A DNA stretch of 64,000 nucleotides from Roseburia sp. (lineage in GTDB: Bacteria > Bacillota > Clostridia > Lachnospirales > Lachnospiraceae). Under the pieces are notes generated by a model, which saw only the letters and a program-made list of their open reading frames with translations, searched no databases and was not told the DNA's origin. Shown here in pieces: positions 17,171 to 24,147 of this stretch (positions are counted from its first letter, which is position 1; each line of letters opens with the position of its first letter). The translations under genes were made by a program, and so were the position numbers. Location of the stretch: NCBI GenBank assembly GCA_017937095.1, contig JAGBEG010000010.1, positions 186,001 through 250,000 on the forward strand, given 5' to 3'.

Positions 17171-18097
17171 ATGAAATATATCAGGAATACAACGGACTTT
17201 TATATAGAAGAAAATACGGTCATTTCGCTTGGGAAGTTTGACGGCATACACAGGGGGCATACGAAGCTCCTTGAACATTTTGCGGAGAAGAAAGCCAAAG
17301 GGCTTTGCAGCGTGATTTTTACATTTGACATTCCGCCGCGCAAAAATGTGCAGCACGTTGAGGCGAAGGTGCTTACGACGAACGAGGAAAAGATGTATAT
17401 TTTTGAACAGCTTGGAATCGATTATCTCGTGGAATGTCCGTTTACCCCCGAGATTATGTGTATGGAGGCGGAGGATTTTATCGCGAAGATCGCGCGTCAG
17501 CTCCATGTGAAATGTCTTGTCGTGGGAGAGGATTTCCGCTTCGGGCATAACCGCAGAGGGGATTACCATATGCTGAAGGAATATGCCAGTCAGTATGGGT
17601 ACGAGGTGATCGTCGTGGAGAAGATCAAAGAGGAGGAGCGCGACATCAGCAGCACCTTCGTGCGTGAAGAAATCGCTGCGGGAAATATCGAGCGGGCGAA
17701 TCATCTGCTCGGCTACCGCTATTTTGTGACGAGCATGGTAAAGCACGGAAACCAGATCGGCAGGACGATCGGTATTCCCACGATCAACCAGATCCCGCCG
17801 GAGGAAAAGCTTCTGCCGCCGAACGGCGTGTATGTCACGGAGGTCTATATCAGCGGGCATAAATACCGCGGTATTACAAATGTCGGATGCAAACCTACGA
17901 TTGAAGGGAAGAATCCGATCGGCGTAGAGACGCATCTGCTTGATTTCGCAGGAGATGTGTATGACAGGTTTGTGACGGTGGAATTTTTAAGCCGCGTGCG
18001 CGGAGAGTATAAATTCACTTCCGTTGAGGCGCTCAAAGAGCAGATGCAGAATGATATTGCGTACCGGAGAGCCTATTTTGAGAAAAATGCAGAATAA
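17171..18097 (+). CDS. ribF: Bifunctional riboflavin kinase/FAD synthetase
   Basis: This 308-residue RibF converts riboflavin to FMN and then FAD. The nucleotidyltransferase domain has GKFDGIHRGHTKLL and VVGEDFRFGHNRRGD. The flavokinase domain has GRTIGIPTINQIP, PPNGVYVTEVYISG, and GVTNVGCKPT-like (ITNVGCKPTIEG). It is the last gene of the long operon and starts immediately after truB, a common pairing. The flavins it makes would feed the flavoproteins here, including Rnf, ApbE and the nitronate monooxygenase-like enzyme. No FMN riboswitch is seen upstream. Confidence 0.95.
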   Translation: MKYIRNTTDFYIEENTVISLGKFDGIHRGHTKLLEHFAEKKAKGLCSVIFTFDIPPRKNVQHVEAKVLTTNEEKMYIFEQLGIDYLVECPFTPEIMCMEAEDFIAKIARQLHVKCLVVGEDFRFGHNRRGDYHMLKEYASQYGYEVIVVEKIKEEERDISSTFVREEIAAGNIERANHLLGYRYFVTSMVKHGNQIGRTIGIPTINQIPPEEKLLPPNGVYVTEVYISGHKYRGITNVGCKPTIEGKNPIGVETHLLDFAGDVYDRFVTVEFLSRVRGEYKFTSVEALKEQMQNDIAYRRAYFEKNAE

Positions 18098-18124
18098 TTA
18101 TTACATAAATATTACAGAATTGTG

Positions 18125-18153
18125 TTGACAGCGTAAAATATGCTTGCTATACT
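18125..18153 (+). promoter_or_regulatory. Promoter of the NlpC/P60 gene
   Basis: A perfect TTGACA (18125-18130) is 17 bases from TATACT (18148-18153). The predicted transcript has an 80-90 base leader before the ATG. Confidence 0.88.
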
Positions 18154-18164
18154 GGAATCTGGAA

Positions 18165-18240
18165 TCGCGGAAATCGTTTTCGCACAGTAACCCACCGGAA
18201 GATATGGTGGCAGTAGTTTCGGGATGAGCATATCAGGAGG
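18165..18240 (+). promoter_or_regulatory. Possible structured 5' leader of the NlpC/P60 gene
   Basis: The leader has a GCGGAAA-TCG-TTTTCGC stem-loop and then CCACC (18192-18196) pairing with GGTGG (18206-18210), ending at the AGGAGG ribosome site. Wall hydrolases are often riboswitch-controlled, but this does not match the ydaO c-di-AMP or GEMM c-di-GMP consensus that I know. The class is unknown. Confidence 0.35.
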
Positions 18241-18244
18241 TCTT

Positions 18245-19618
18245 ATGAAGGCAAGATTGATCAAAGTAGCAGGATTATTACTTACCGGTACATTGGTATT
18301 TACTACAGCATATACAGGTCAGGCAAAGGGGAAGGACGCGGCGCTTTCGAATGAGGATGTGAGGGCAGGCGTTTCCACTGAGTTCGATGCACAGCTTGGT
18401 TCGCATGGCGATACGAAGGTGGCATCCGGGGTAACAGGTGCAGTTTCCGGTTATCTGAGCGATGCGACGACGGGCGTTGCCGGCGTGACCGGAACGGATG
18501 CCGTGAAGACGGCGACCGGACAGGATATCGTTGCAGATGGATCAGCGGCAGACCAGAGCGCGGCAGCGGTTGACGGAACCGTGGCGGCAGATGGAACAGC
18601 AGCGGCGGACCAGAGTGTGACAGCGGACGGGACTGTAGCGGTTGACGGAACCGTGGCAGCGGACGGGACTGTAGCGGTTGACGGAACCGTCGCAGCAGAC
18701 GGAGCTGTGGCAGCGGACGGAGCGGCAGATGGAACCGTGGCGGCAGACACACAGACGGCTGATGTGAATGCAGCGCAGGCATATGGATATACGAATCTTG
18801 GCGTTGCCAGTGTAGACGGCAATTTAAATGTCAGAGAGTCGGCGAGCACAGAGGCGTCGGTTGTCGGCAAGATGCCGAACAATGCAGGATGTGAGATCCT
18901 CGGTGTCGAGGGAGAGTGGACGAAGATTTCTTCCGGTAAGGTCGAGGGTTATGTAAAATCAGAATATCTTTTGAGCGGGGACGCGGCTTTAGCCCGGGCA
19001 GAGGAAGTAAAGCAGACGATTGCGAAGGTAACGACGACGACGCTTTACGTGAGAGAGCAGCCGAACACCGACTGCACTATTATCACGATGATGCCGGAGG
19101 GTGAGGAACTTGAGGTCCTTGAAGTGTTAGACGGCTGGGTGAAGATCAACGTCGACAGTGATGAAGGTTATGTTTCCTCTGAATATGTGGAGATTTCCAC
19201 AGAACTTTTAAAGGCGATGACGATGACGGAGATCCGTTACGGACAGGGCGTTTCGGATGTGCGCGTATCTCTGGTACAGTATGCGACACAGTTTGTCGGC
19301 AACCCGTATGTATGGGGCGGCACGAGCCTGACAAACGGAGCGGACTGCTCAGGATTTGTCTTAAGCGTATTTGCAAATTACGGTATTTCCCTGCCGCATT
19401 CTTCCCGTGCGCAGGCAGGCTGCGGTACATCGATTTCCGCTTCGGAAGCACAGCCGGGAGATCTGTTCTTCTACAGCAACGGCGGAGGAATCAATCACGT
19501 GGCAATTTATATCGGCAATGGACAGGTTGTACATGCAAGTTCACCGAAGTCCGGAATCAAGATTTCCAACGCGTACTACAGAACTCCTGCGAAGGTAGTC
19601 AGAATCATCAATAACTAA
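18245..19618 (+). CDS. Secreted SH3-domain/NlpC-P60 peptidoglycan hydrolase
   Basis: This 457-residue exported protein has a signal peptide (residues 1 to about 27), a long disordered linker of Asp-Gly-Thr-Val-Ala-type repeats (about 95-165), two bacterial SH3 domains (NLNVRESASTEASVVGKM; TLYVREQPNTDCTIITMM) and a C-terminal NlpC/P60 domain. The catalytic residues are Cys368 (ADCSGFV), His418 (INHVAIYIG) and His430 (VVHASS). Such enzymes cut the gamma-D-Glu-diamino-acid bond in wall peptides. ATG 18224 is in frame, but AGGAGG at 18235-18240 points to ATG 18245, which also gives the proper signal peptide. Confidence 0.92.
   Translation: MKARLIKVAGLLLTGTLVFTTAYTGQAKGKDAALSNEDVRAGVSTEFDAQLGSHGDTKVASGVTGAVSGYLSDATTGVAGVTGTDAVKTATGQDIVADGSAADQSAAAVDGTVAADGTAAADQSVTADGTVAVDGTVAADGTVAVDGTVAADGAVAADGAADGTVAADTQTADVNAAQAYGYTNLGVASVDGNLNVRESASTEASVVGKMPNNAGCEILGVEGEWTKISSGKVEGYVKSEYLLSGDAALARAEEVKQTIAKVTTTTLYVREQPNTDCTIITMMPEGEELEVLEVLDGWVKINVDSDEGYVSSEYVEISTELLKAMTMTEIRYGQGVSDVRVSLVQYATQFVGNPYVWGGTSLTNGADCSGFVLSVFANYGISLPHSSRAQAGCGTSISASEAQPGDLFFYSNGGGINHVAIYIGNGQVVHASSPKSGIKISNAYYRTPAKVVRIINN
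18570..18745 (+). repeat. 18/36-bp tandem repeats in the NlpC/P60 linker
   Basis: Imperfect units of 18 bases encode (A/V)-D-G-T-V-A in alternating pairs. They make a flexible spacer between the signal peptide and the SH3 domains. Copy number is likely to vary between strains. Confidence 0.85.
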
Positions 19619-19626
19619 AAAAGGCA

Positions 19627-19800
19627 TTTACAAGCTGGTATTGCTGTGTTATAATGCCAGAGTATGAGTTTAGCCCATATTCGGTAGATGGACACTCCGA
19701 CCTTTTACTGAGTATCCGATGTTTTTGGGCGATGGGCGCATAACGCAGCCCCGGAGGCACATATTAGATGATGCCATCCAAAGAAATCAAGAAGGAGGAT
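19627..19800 (+). promoter_or_regulatory. rpsO promoter and structured leader
   Basis: TTTACA (19627-19632) and TATAAT (19650-19655) are 17 bases apart. The leader of about 145 bases contains GCCCAT (19673-19678) complementary to ATGGGC (19732-19737), enclosing a GGACACTC/GAGTATCC hairpin with one mismatch. S15 commonly represses its own mRNA through a structured leader in bacteria, and this fits, but the binding motif was not verified. Confidence 0.6.
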
Positions 19801-19806
19801 CAGAAC

Positions 19807-20073
19807 ATGATCGCAAAGGACAAGAAGCAGAGCATTATTGCAGAGTATGGAAGAACCCCGAATGACACAGGTTCACCGGAGGTACAGATCGCTATTTTAA
19901 CAGCGCGTATCGAGGAGCTGACAGCTCATTTACAGGAGAACCCGAACGACCATCATTCCAGAAGAGGACTTCTTAAGATGGTAGGTCAGAGACGTGGTTT
20001 ACTTGCTTACTTAAAGAAGATTGACATCGAGAGATATCGTTCCTTAATCGAGCGTTTAGGTCTTAGAAAATAA
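19807..20073 (+). CDS. rpsO: 30S ribosomal protein S15
   Basis: This 88-residue S15 has the canonical [48 protein letters not shown] and [20 protein letters not shown]. It binds the 16S central domain early in 30S assembly. The frame is open from 19768, but GGAGG (19794-19798) is eight bases before this ATG and the family starts here. pnp follows after terminator-like hairpins, the conserved rpsO-pnp order. Confidence 0.97.
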   Translation: MIAKDKKQSIIAEYGRTPNDTGSPEVQIAILTARIEELTAHLQENPNDHHSRRGLLKMVGQRRGLLAYLKKIDIERYRSLIERLGLRK

Positions 20074-20083
20074 GGATGTCAGG

Positions 20084-20137
20084 GCGGGCATATTTGCCCG
20101 CTTTCAAATAGAGCGGAGGGTTTCCCGCTCTATTTTT
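20084..20137 (+). terminator. Double hairpin terminator after rpsO
   Basis: GCGGGCA/TGCCCGC with loop TATT is followed by a second stem AAATAGAGCGG/CCGCTCTATTT (20106-20135) and a T-run. The second is a good intrinsic terminator. Confidence 0.85.
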
Positions 20138-20140
20138 ACT

Positions 20141-20195
20141 TCATAGGAAGGTGCTTTCGCATTCGCGTGTGAAACACCGGATTTCCTATGATTTT
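20141..20195 (+). other. Hairpin between rpsO and pnp
   Basis: TCATAGGAA (20141-20149) pairs with TTCCTATGA (20183-20191). Inside it GGTG/CACC and TTTCGCA/TGTGAAA (one G-U pair) extend the fold. It ends in TTTTAT, so it may be a backup terminator, or one side of an RNA processing region. Confidence 0.55.
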
Positions 20196-20198
20196 ATG

Positions 20199-20316
20199 GC
20201 AGAAGCGTACTCCCGAGACCACTGAAATATACATACTGTTTCATGGAGCGGTTTTCGTGTGTGCATTTCAGTAGTTTCGGTGCTTCTGCAGAGGACAAGC
20301 CGAAAGCGGCTTTGTC
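20199..20316 (+). promoter_or_regulatory. Long stem-loop in the pnp leader
   Basis: GCAGAAGC (20199-20206) pairs with GCTTCTGC (20282-20289). Inside it a 16-base strand ending ACTGAAAT (to 20228) pairs with one starting ATTTCAGT (from 20265) with one mismatch and one wobble. A second small hairpin (GACAAGCCG/CGGCTTTGTC, one bulge) follows at 20294-20316. The layout resembles the double-stranded pnp leader that RNase III and PNPase use for autoregulation in E. coli; the analogy is inferred. Confidence 0.55.
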
Positions 20317-20376
20317 AGGCAGCAATCTGTGCGACATGGATTGTGAGATATTTGAGAGAAGAAAAGGAGAATGAGC

Positions 20377-22470
20377 ATGTACAAAAGTTTTACAATGGAG
20401 CTTGCGGGCAGAACTTTGACCGTAGATATCGGAAGAGTCTGCGCACAGGCAAATGGAGCAGCTTTATTAAAATATGGTGAGACAACGGTCTTATCTACGG
20501 TCACCGCATCTGATAAGCCGAGGGACGGTATCGATTTCTTCCCGCTCTCCGTAGAGTATGAAGAGAAGATGTACTCTGTCGGAAAGATTCCGGGAGGCTT
20601 CAACAAGAGAGAGGGTAAGGCGTCCGAGAATGCAATTCTTACCTCCCGCGTTATTGACCGTCCGATGCGTCCGTTATTCCCGAAGGATTACCGCAACGAT
20701 GTAACCATCAACAATATGGTAATGTCCGTTGATCCGGAGTGCCGTCCTGAGATTGTTGCAATGATCGGTTCCGCACTGGTAACGACCATTTCCGACATCC
20801 CGTTTGCAGGTCCCTGTACGACGACCCAGATGGGTATGGTAAATGGCGAGTTCATCGTGAACCCGTCCCAGAAGGTATGGGATACCGGTGATTTACAGCT
20901 CACGGTTGCATCCACCGCGGAGAAGGTCATCATGATCGAGGCGGGAGCGAACGAGATCCCGGAGGATAAGATGATCGAGGCGATCTACAAGTGTCATGAG
21001 ATCAACCAGACAATCATCGCATTTGTAAATCAGATCGTTGCCGAGGTAGGAAAGCCGAAGCACACCTACACAAGCTGTGCAATCCCGGATGAGATGTTTG
21101 CCGCAATCAAGGAAATTGTACCGCCGGAGCAGATGGAAGAGGCGGTATTTACCGACGAGAAGCAGAAGCGTGAGGAGAATATCCGCCAGATCACAGAGAA
21201 GCTTGAGGAAGCGTTCGCAGAGAACGAGGAATGGCTTGCCGTACTGGGCGAGGCAGTATACCAGTATCAGAAGAAGACCGTCCGCAAGATGATCTTAAAG
21301 GATCACAAGCGCCCGGATGGACGTGCGATCAACCAGATTCGTCCGCTGGCTGCAGAGGTCGATCTGATTCCGAGAGTACACGGCTCTGCAATGTTTACCC
21401 GCGGACAGACACAGATCTGCGACGTGGTGACCTTAGCGCCGCTTTCTGAGGTACAGAAGATTGACGGTCTGGATGAGAACATCACGACCAAGAGATATAT
21501 GCATCAGTACAATTTCCCGTCCTACTCTGTAGGTGAGACGAAGGTATCCCGCGGACCGGGACGCCGTGAGATCGGTCACGGTGCGCTCGCAGAGAAAGCG
21601 CTTATGGCAGTGCTTCCTTCTGAGGAGGAGTTCCCGTACGCAATCCGCGCCGTATCTGAGACGTTTGAGTCCAACGGTTCTACCTCCATGGCTTCTACCT
21701 GTGCATCCTGTATGTCCTTAATGGCGGCAGGTGTTCCGATCAAGTCCATGGTTGCAGGTATTTCCTGCGGTCTTGTAACGGGCGACACAGACGATGATTA
21801 CATCGTTCTGACGGATATCCAGGGCTTAGAGGATTTCTTTGGCGATATGGACTTTAAGGTAACCGGTACGCACAAGGGTATCACAGCGATTCAGATGGAT
21901 ATCAAGATTCACGGTCTGACAAGACCGATCGTCGAGGAGGCAATCGCGAGAACCAGAGAGGCGAGAATCTATATCATGGACGAGGTAATGTCCAAGGCAA
22001 TCGCAGAGCCGCGCAAGCAGGTGAGCGAGTACGCGCCGAAGATCATCCAGATTCAGATCGATCCGGAGAAGATCGGTGATGTGGTCGGTCAGAGAGGAAA
22101 GACCATCAACGAGATTATCGCGCGCACCGGCGTGAAGATCGATATCACAGATGACGGCGCTGTATCGGTATGCGGTACGGATGCTGCCATGATGGATAAG
22201 GCAATCGAGATGATCCGCATTATCACAACCGATTTCGCCGAGGGTCAGATACTCACCGGAACCGTAGTCAGCATCAAGGAGTTCGGCGCATTCTTGGAGT
22301 TCGCACCGGGCAAAGAGGGCATGGTTCATATTTCAAAGATCGCGAAGGAGCGCATCAACCGCGTGGAGGACGTGCTCACGCTTGGCGACAAGGTCAAGGT
22401 CGTATGCCTTGGAAAGGACAAGATGGGAAGAATCAGCTTCTCCATCAAGGATGTGCCGCAGGAGGCATAG
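20377..22470 (+). CDS. pnp: Polyribonucleotide nucleotidyltransferase (PNPase)
   Basis: This 697-residue PNPase is a trimeric 3'-5' phosphorolytic exoribonuclease. It shows two RNase PH-like domains (KPRDGIDFFPLSVEYEEKMY; GETKVSRGPGRREIGHGALAE), a linker helical domain, a KH domain (IGDVVGQRGKTINEIIARTG) and an S1 domain (GTVVSIKEFGAFLEFAPGKE). The conserved DxxxD-type residues are in MDFKVTGT. ATG 20371 is in frame, but AGGAG at 20365-20369 is spaced correctly only for ATG 20377. The structured leader upstream suggests post-transcriptional control. Confidence 0.97.
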   Translation: MYKSFTMELAGRTLTVDIGRVCAQANGAALLKYGETTVLSTVTASDKPRDGIDFFPLSVEYEEKMYSVGKIPGGFNKREGKASENAILTSRVIDRPMRPLFPKDYRNDVTINNMVMSVDPECRPEIVAMIGSALVTTISDIPFAGPCTTTQMGMVNGEFIVNPSQKVWDTGDLQLTVASTAEKVIMIEAGANEIPEDKMIEAIYKCHEINQTIIAFVNQIVAEVGKPKHTYTSCAIPDEMFAAIKEIVPPEQMEEAVFTDEKQKREENIRQITEKLEEAFAENEEWLAVLGEAVYQYQKKTVRKMILKDHKRPDGRAINQIRPLAAEVDLIPRVHGSAMFTRGQTQICDVVTLAPLSEVQKIDGLDENITTKRYMHQYNFPSYSVGETKVSRGPGRREIGHGALAEKALMAVLPSEEEFPYAIRAVSETFESNGSTSMASTCASCMSLMAAGVPIKSMVAGISCGLVTGDTDDDYIVLTDIQGLEDFFGDMDFKVTGTHKGITAIQMDIKIHGLTRPIVEEAIARTREARIYIMDEVMSKAIAEPRKQVSEYAPKIIQIQIDPEKIGDVVGQRGKTINEIIARTGVKIDITDDGAVSVCGTDAAMMDKAIEMIRIITTDFAEGQILTGTVVSIKEFGAFLEFAPGKEGMVHISKIAKERINRVEDVLTLGDKVKVVCLGKDKMGRISFSIKDVPQEA

Positions 22471-22501
22471 AGCATATTCTGAGTTATAAGAGCAGAACAA
22501 A

Positions 22502-22554
22502 GTCGTTTTTATCGGGATATTGTAACAGATATCCCGGTAGAGACGGCTTTTTTT
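22502..22554 (+). terminator. Rho-independent terminator after pnp
   Basis: A 19-bp stem with several G-U pairs (22502-22520 with 22529-22547, core CGGGATAT/ATATCCCG) is followed by seven T residues. Confidence 0.9.
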
Positions 22555-22614
22555 CGTCTGGTGGGAAGATAGCACCGCTTTATTTTCTGCATACGTTATA
22601 AAAAAAGGTTTTTT

Positions 22615-23523
22615 ATGAATCACGTAAAAAAACTGATCCACACGGATTATGCATATAGAATGGGATTGAACGGACAGAATGTGACGGTTGTAGTTATGGA
22701 CACCGGGATAGCAGGACATATTGATTTTGGAGAAAGGATTCTTGAATTTCGCGATTTCTGCAACGGCAGGAGCGGGCTTTACGATGATAACGGGCATGGC
22801 ACGCATGTGTCCGGAATTATCGCGGGAAGCGGGGAAATGTCAAGAAACAAACAGGGCTTGTGCGTCTACAGCGGCGTCGCGCCCCGTGCGAATCTCATCA
22901 TGCTCAAAGTGCTCGATGAAAAAGGGAATGGAAATACGGCGAAGGTGCTAAAGGGCATTGACTGGATCGTGCAGAACCGCGAAAAATACAATATCAGGAT
23001 TTTGAATATATCGGTAGGAATGCTGCCCGGTGCAGGGCAGAAGGAACAGCAGGATCTGCTTGCGGCAGTCGACGATCTGTGGGATCGCGGCATCATGGTC
23101 GTTGCGGCGGCGGGCAACAATGGACCAAGGGAAAATTCCATCACGATTCCGGGAATTTCCCGTAAAATCCTTACCGTGGGAAGCAGCGACGACACAAAAG
23201 CGGACGCGGGCCACAGAGGGCTGCGGAGCGGCTACAGCAGCAGCGGTCCCACGGAATGCTGTATTGTAAAGCCGGAAATCCTTGCGCCGGGAACGAAGAT
23301 CACGAGCTGCGGCAGGGACAAAAGAGGATATGCGGTAAAGAGCGGCACGTCGATGGCGGCGCCTGTCGTCACGGGAGCGCTTGCATTGGCATTTCAGAGA
23401 TACCCGCATATGACGCCTGCGGAAATGAAGCTGCGGCTTTACGAGAGAGCTTATCCCAGAGGGGAGCAGCTCGGGAAAAAATGCTGGGGTGTGATACACG
23501 TGGACAATCTGGTGCGCGGCTGA
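22615..23523 (+). CDS. Intracellular subtilisin-like serine peptidase (S8)
   Basis: This 302-residue S8 peptidase has the full catalytic triad: Asp29 (VVMDTGIAGH), His61 (DDNGHGTHVSG) and Ser246 (SGTSMAAPVV), plus the oxyanion Asn region AAAGNNGP. There is no signal peptide and no propeptide of extracellular type, so it resembles intracellular subtilisins that degrade cytosolic proteins. A putative short N-terminal segment before the domain could act as an inhibitory extension. Only a weak AAAGG lies before the ATG. It follows the pnp terminator and appears monocistronic. The substrate is unknown. Confidence 0.9.
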   Translation: MNHVKKLIHTDYAYRMGLNGQNVTVVVMDTGIAGHIDFGERILEFRDFCNGRSGLYDDNGHGTHVSGIIAGSGEMSRNKQGLCVYSGVAPRANLIMLKVLDEKGNGNTAKVLKGIDWIVQNREKYNIRILNISVGMLPGAGQKEQQDLLAAVDDLWDRGIMVVAAAGNNGPRENSITIPGISRKILTVGSSDDTKADAGHRGLRSGYSSSGPTECCIVKPEILAPGTKITSCGRDKRGYAVKSGTSMAAPVVTGALALAFQRYPHMTPAEMKLRLYERAYPRGEQLGKKCWGVIHVDNLVRG

Positions 23524-23653
23524 TATTTATGGATTTTGAAGCGTTTCCTATCTGTGACGCGTCAAAATGATAAAGTTTCTCGATAAAAGAATAACTATGG
23601 AAAATCATTGTATGAAAGAGTATGATAAAAAGAACGGACAGGGAGGGATGCAA

Positions 23654-23734
23654 ATGAAGAATCATAAATGGTGGGCATGGACTACGGTTGTCTGCTTTCT
23701 TATGACAATTTATACAGGCTATCAGCACAAATAG
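23654..23734 (+). CDS. 26-residue membrane peptide (DUF6219-like)
   Basis: This short gene encodes a 26-residue peptide with a charged start MKNHK, a hydrophobic stretch rich in Trp (WWAWTTVVCFLMTIYTGY) and the end QHK. GGGAGGG (23641-23647) lies six bases before the ATG, an excellent ribosome site for such a short frame, and the stop is 18 bases before the next ATG. I recall similar minute proteins grouped as DUF6219 beside DUF6110 genes; that link is from memory. It is probably a single-span membrane peptide acting with the following two proteins. Confidence 0.65.
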   Translation: MKNHKWWAWTTVVCFLMTIYTGYQHK

Positions 23735-23752
23735 AGAAAAGGAGAGAGGAAC

Positions 23753-24070
23753 ATGGCGAACTTTTTAAAGAAAATTGATGCAAAGAAAACAGGAATTTTT
23801 GCGGCAGGCGTATTATTCGGAACGGCAGGCATTAAGATTTTATCCAGCAAGGATGCAAAGAAAGTGTATACATCCTGCACGGCGGCGGTTCTGCGCGCAA
23901 AGGACTGTGTGATGAAGACGGCGACAACGGTTCAGGAGAATGCAGAGGATATCTACGCGGAAGCACAGCAGATCAATGAGGAGCGTGCAGCGAAAGCGGC
24001 GGAAGCTTCTTATGAGGACGAGGCGGACGACGGAGCAGAGGAAAGCGCTGACGAGAGCGCGGCAGAATAA
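23753..24070 (+). CDS. DUF6110-like small membrane protein, possible FezA-type partner
   Basis: This 105-residue protein has one hydrophobic segment near the start (GIFAAGVLFGTAGIKIL), then a helical part with SKDAKKVYTSCTAAVLRAKD, and an acidic, low-complexity tail (Glu/Asp/Ala). The N-terminal pattern matches DUF6110 proteins that sit next to P1B-type ATPases. GGAGAGAGG precedes the ATG. In ferrosome-forming bacteria a small membrane protein (FezA) is encoded beside the ATPase FezB. The equivalence here is suggested by context and not proven. Confidence 0.7.
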   Translation: MANFLKKIDAKKTGIFAAGVLFGTAGIKILSSKDAKKVYTSCTAAVLRAKDCVMKTATTVQENAEDIYAEAQQINEERAAKAAEASYEDEADDGAEESADESAAE

Positions 24071-24086
24071 GACCAGCAGAAAGAAA

Positions 24087-24128
24087 ATGGGGCGGATGCA
24101 CGTGGGCTGCGTGTGCTGCCTCATTTTT
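24087..24128 (+). terminator. Weak terminator/attenuator inside the ATPase operon
   Basis: ATGGGGCGG (24087-24095) pairs with GCTGCCTCAT (24115/6-24124) through mixed Watson-Crick and G-U pairs, followed by five T residues. It lies between the small protein and the ATPase and would lower ATPase expression relative to its partner. Confidence 0.45.
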
Positions 24129-24147
24129 ACGAAGGAAGGTAGTTTTT

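Noticed and set aside
17100-18125. FMN riboswitch control of ribF
   Set aside because: ribF begins three bases after truB and no RFN element is visible upstream; control is by the long operon.
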